Below are positions 61,834 through 64,000 of a stretch of DNA of 64,000 nt, piece after piece (positions within the stretch are counted from its first letter, which is position 1; each line of letters starts with the position of its first letter). Under the pieces are notes generated by a model that saw only the letters and a program-made list of their open reading frames with translations, made no database searches and had not been told where the DNA came from. The stretch is taken from NCBI GenBank assembly GCA_942493125.1, contig OW818667.1:1736001-1800000 (forward strand), in the 5' to 3' direction. Source of the DNA: Fusibacter_C sp942493125. GTDB lineage: Bacteria > Bacillota > Clostridia > Peptostreptococcales > Acidaminobacteraceae. The position numbers and the translations under genes were made by a program.

Positions 61834-62340
61834 ATGTCAGATATTTTTAGTCTAGAGCATGCTGATGTGAAATTGAAAGCGCTAGATGCATTTATCAAAG
61901 AACAAGACGCACAAGAGGAAGCGCTCATATCCATTCTACACAAAGCACAAGAGATCTTTGGCTTTTTGCCAAGCGAGCTTCAACTTTATGTGGCGAGAAA
62001 ACTGAATATACCAGCAGCAAAAGTCTATGGCGTTGTGAGTTTTTACTCGTACTTTACGCAAGAAAAACGCGGTGAATTTACTATCAGTGTATGCTTGGGA
62101 ACAGCATGCTTTGTAAAGGGCATCGAAAAAGTGATGCATGAGTTTTCCGAACAATTAGGTGTTAAGTCAGGAGGTAGTACACCAGATGGTCTGTTCTCAT
62201 TAAAGGATGTCCGTTGTATTGGCGCTTGTGGTCTTGCCCCTGTGGTCATGATCAATGATAAGGTGTATGGCCACGTCAAACCTGGTGATGTGAGCAATAT
62301 AATCGCCGAATATAAAGCGATGGAAGGGAGAGAGGCATAA
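61834..62340 (+). CDS. hndA: NADH-dependent hydrogenase subunit, NuoE-like (HndA/HydC type)
   Basis: 168 residues. Helical N-terminus, then a thioredoxin-like [2Fe-2S] domain with CLGTAC (C-x4-C) and CIGACG (C-x3-C). The family is the 24-kDa subunit of complex I-related enzymes. With the next two genes it fits an NAD(P)-linked, probably electron-bifurcating [FeFe] hydrogenase; the catalytic subunit would lie beyond the window. Formate dehydrogenase is an alternative. It shares one base with the next gene. Confidence 0.88.
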   Translation: MSDIFSLEHADVKLKALDAFIKEQDAQEEALISILHKAQEIFGFLPSELQLYVARKLNIPAAKVYGVVSFYSYFTQEKRGEFTISVCLGTACFVKGIEKVMHEFSEQLGVKSGGSTPDGLFSLKDVRCIGACGLAPVVMINDKVYGHVKPGDVSNIIAEYKAMEGREA

Positions 62341-62735
62341 TGTCAGTCAAATCCTTGGAAGAACTAAAGAAAATTCGAGAAGATCACATAAAAAAAGTCA
62401 AATTAAGAGAAACAGGCGAATCGGAAGATCAAACTATAGAAATACTTGTTGGGATGGCGACCTGCGGTATTGCAGCTGGTAGCAGAGAGGTCATGAATGA
62501 ACTCGTGACTCAAATAACAGAAAACGGCATCGACCACATCAAAGTTGTACAGGTTGGCTGCATGGGGTATTGTCACAGCGAACCTACTGTTCAAATCAAT
62601 ATGCCTGGTCATGAACCAACGATATATGGCAATGTCGATAAAGCATTTGTTGCTGATATTCTCAATAAGCATATTAAAAATGGCGAGATCTTAGATGATC
62701 ACGTGCTTATTAAGACATATCACAGCGCTTTATAA
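62340..62735 (+). CDS. hndB: (2Fe-2S) ferredoxin-domain subunit, HndB-like
   Basis: 131 residues, thioredoxin-like ferredoxin. VGMATCGIAAGSREVMNEL and VGCMGYCHSEPTVQINM match HndB-type subunits found between nuoE- and nuoF-like genes of NADP-reducing or bifurcating [FeFe] hydrogenases. Electron relay role inferred. Starts on the last base of hndA. Confidence 0.87.
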   Translation: MSVKSLEELKKIREDHIKKVKLRETGESEDQTIEILVGMATCGIAAGSREVMNELVTQITENGIDHIKVVQVGCMGYCHSEPTVQINMPGHEPTIYGNVDKAFVADILNKHIKNGEILDDHVLIKTYHSAL

Positions 62736-62747
62736 GGAGGTCGGGGT

Positions 62748-64000
62748 ATGACTACACAAAGAACGCATATTATGGTATGTGGTGGTACGGGTTGCGTATC
62801 AGCGCAAAGCTTGGATATCGTCGATAAATTTAAGAGTGAGTTAATGACTGCAGGTTATGGAGAAGAAGTTGCCGTTATCAAGACAGGCTGCTTTGGCTTT
62901 TGTGGACAAGGGCCTATCGTCAAAATTCATCCTGACAATGTTTTTTATGTTCAAGTTGGATTGAGTGATGTTTGGGAAATCGTCAATGAACACATCATCA
63001 AAGGGCGTGTTGTTGAACGCCTGCTATACAGAGAGCCAGAAACGGATAAAGTGTTGCCAAAACACGATGAGATGAGTTTTTATAAGAAACAATACCGCAT
63101 TGCCCTTCGCAATTGTGGTCTTATAAATCCGGAAGATATCAATGAATATATCGCATTTAGCGGCTATGAAGCACTCGGTCAAGCCATTTCAAATTCCACG
63201 CCTGAAAAAATCATCGAAACGGTCAAGGCCAGTGGTTTACGAGGCCGTGGCGGCGGTGGTTTCTCTACAGGACTCAAATGGGAACTTACAAGAAAATCGA
63301 TTGCAGATCAAAAATATGTCATCTGTAATGCAGATGAAGGCGATCCTGGTGCCTTTATGGACCGTTCAATCTTGGAAGGCGATCCACATTCCGTATTGGA
63401 AGCAATGGCGATTGCTGGATACGCGATTGGTGCTTCAGAAGGGATCATCTATATCAGAGCAGAATACCCTCTAGCTATCAAACGACTTGAAGTGGCCATG
63501 GAGCAAGCAAAAGAATACGGACTTTTAGGCAAGCATATTTTCGGTTCCAACTTTAGTTTTGATATTAAAATCAAACTTGGCGCCGGTGCTTTTGTCTGTG
63601 GTGAAGAGACGGCTCTCATCCATTCCGTTGAAGGTAAAAGAGGCGAACCGACCAAGAAACCACCATATCCTGCTGTTGAAGGTTATAACGGCAAGCCGAC
63701 GAGTGTCAATAACGTTGAGACTTTAGCAAATATTGCACCTATATTACTAAAAGGATCTGATTGGTTTAGTTCTATAGGAACAGAAAAATCAAAAGGTACA
63801 AAAGTCTTTGCATTAGCTGGTAAAGTCAATAACGTTGGTCTAGTGGAAGTTCCAATGGGTACGACACTTAGAGAAATCATCTACGATATCGGCGGCGGCA
63901 TCATTGACGGCAAAAAATTTAAAGCCGTTCAGACCGGTGGCCCTTCAGGTGGTGTTATCACAGTAGCCGACCTTGATACACCGATCGATTATGACAGTCT
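62748..64000 (+). CDS. hndC: NADH-binding flavoprotein subunit, NuoF-like (HndC/HydB type), partial
   Basis: The gene starts at 62748 after AAGGAGG and is open to the window end (at least 417 codons). An N-terminal [2Fe-2S] thioredoxin-like domain (CGGTGC..CFGFC) precedes the NuoF core with GLRGRGGGGFSTGLKW (FMN/NADH loop), NADEGDPGAFMDRSILEGDPH and GEETALIHSVEGKRGEPTKKPPYP. The [4Fe-4S] site and any C-terminal ferredoxin domain lie beyond the edge. The extra N-terminal domain and hndA-hndB order support a HydABC/HndABCD-type complex. Confidence 0.93.
   Translation, partial: MTTQRTHIMVCGGTGCVSAQSLDIVDKFKSELMTAGYGEEVAVIKTGCFGFCGQGPIVKIHPDNVFYVQVGLSDVWEIVNEHIIKGRVVERLLYREPETDKVLPKHDEMSFYKKQYRIALRNCGLINPEDINEYIAFSGYEALGQAISNSTPEKIIETVKASGLRGRGGGGFSTGLKWELTRKSIADQKYVICNADEGDPGAFMDRSILEGDPHSVLEAMAIAGYAIGASEGIIYIRAEYPLAIKRLEVAMEQAKEYGLLGKHIFGSNFSFDIKIKLGAGAFVCGEETALIHSVEGKRGEPTKKPPYPAVEGYNGKPTSVNNVETLANIAPILLKGSDWFSSIGTEKSKGTKVFALAGKVNNVGLVEVPMGTTLREIIYDIGGGIIDGKKFKAVQTGGPSGGVITVADLDTPIDYDS

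Overview
The window reads as a contiguous chromosomal stretch of an anaerobic, low-to-moderate-GC Firmicute, most likely a Clostridia member (Fusibacter-like is a guess from gene content). Pointers to this are a T-box leader, a SigI/RsgI pair, HcpR-type control of a class I hybrid-cluster protein, FabK-type fatty-acid synthesis, nickel-pincer (lar) genes, and the start of an NADH-linked [FeFe]-hydrogenase (HydABC/Hnd-type) operon. No rRNA, tRNA, insertion sequence, prophage or CRISPR array was seen.

Layout. 1-0.6 kb: a 4Fe-4S protein gene (cut by the window edge) under two HcpR-like operators. 0.6-3.5 kb: cysK-cysE behind a T-box leader with a probable Cys specifier, and a divergent LysR regulator. 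3.6-5.3 kb: MFS transporter and YjbQ. 5.4-14.2 kb: an envelope-stress-like block on the minus strand, made of SPFH/zinc-ribbon protein, zinc-ribbon membrane protein, histidine kinase, response regulator, lipoprotein, and an ABC-2 exporter. 14.5-19.3 kb: acpP-fabK-fabD-fabG-fabF-fabZ. 19.4-22.2 kb: proB-proA and a MarR regulator. 22.3-28.1 kb: UbiD/UbiA/UbiX-type genes resembling the last steps of futalosine-route menaquinone synthesis (mqnL-mqnP-mqnM), co-transcribed with an importer ATPase and permease and divergent from the matching substrate-binding lipoprotein. 28.1-33.8 kb: class III aminotransferase, U32 peptidase family protein and a metal P-type ATPase with an ArsR/SmtB-like operator. 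34-38.3 kb: a complete arginine-to-spermidine operon (speD-speA-speE-speB). 38.3-43.8 kb: a MurJ/SpoVB-type flippase, sigI-rsgI and two tandem alpha/beta hydrolases. 43.9-48.7 kb: a full branched-chain-amino-acid-type ABC importer (livHMGFK order) with a sigma54-like promoter. 49-53.2 kb: aroB-aroA-aroC-aroE behind three tandem 16-bp repeats. 53.3-56.4 kb: HAD phosphatase, a small unknown gene and an hcp gene whose reading frame is broken three times. 56.6-60.4 kb: larC-larE-larB and truA. 60.5-61.6 kb: an unknown protein with an internal duplication. 61.8-64 kb: hndA-hndB-hndC (the last runs off the end).

Most worth following up: (i) the coupling of a complete ABC importer with only the late menaquinone enzymes, suggesting salvage of a naphthoate-type precursor; (ii) a shared HcpR-like operator tying the first gene to hcp 56 kb away; (iii) a dispersed intergenic motif, core GGAAATTGCATAATTCC, found in several places and often touching stop codons; (iv) the triple 16-bp repeat upstream of aroB; (v) a duplicated-module unknown protein; and (vi) a sigma54-like element before the liv operon. 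All functional statements rest on reading the translated sequences and recalled family features; no database search was run.
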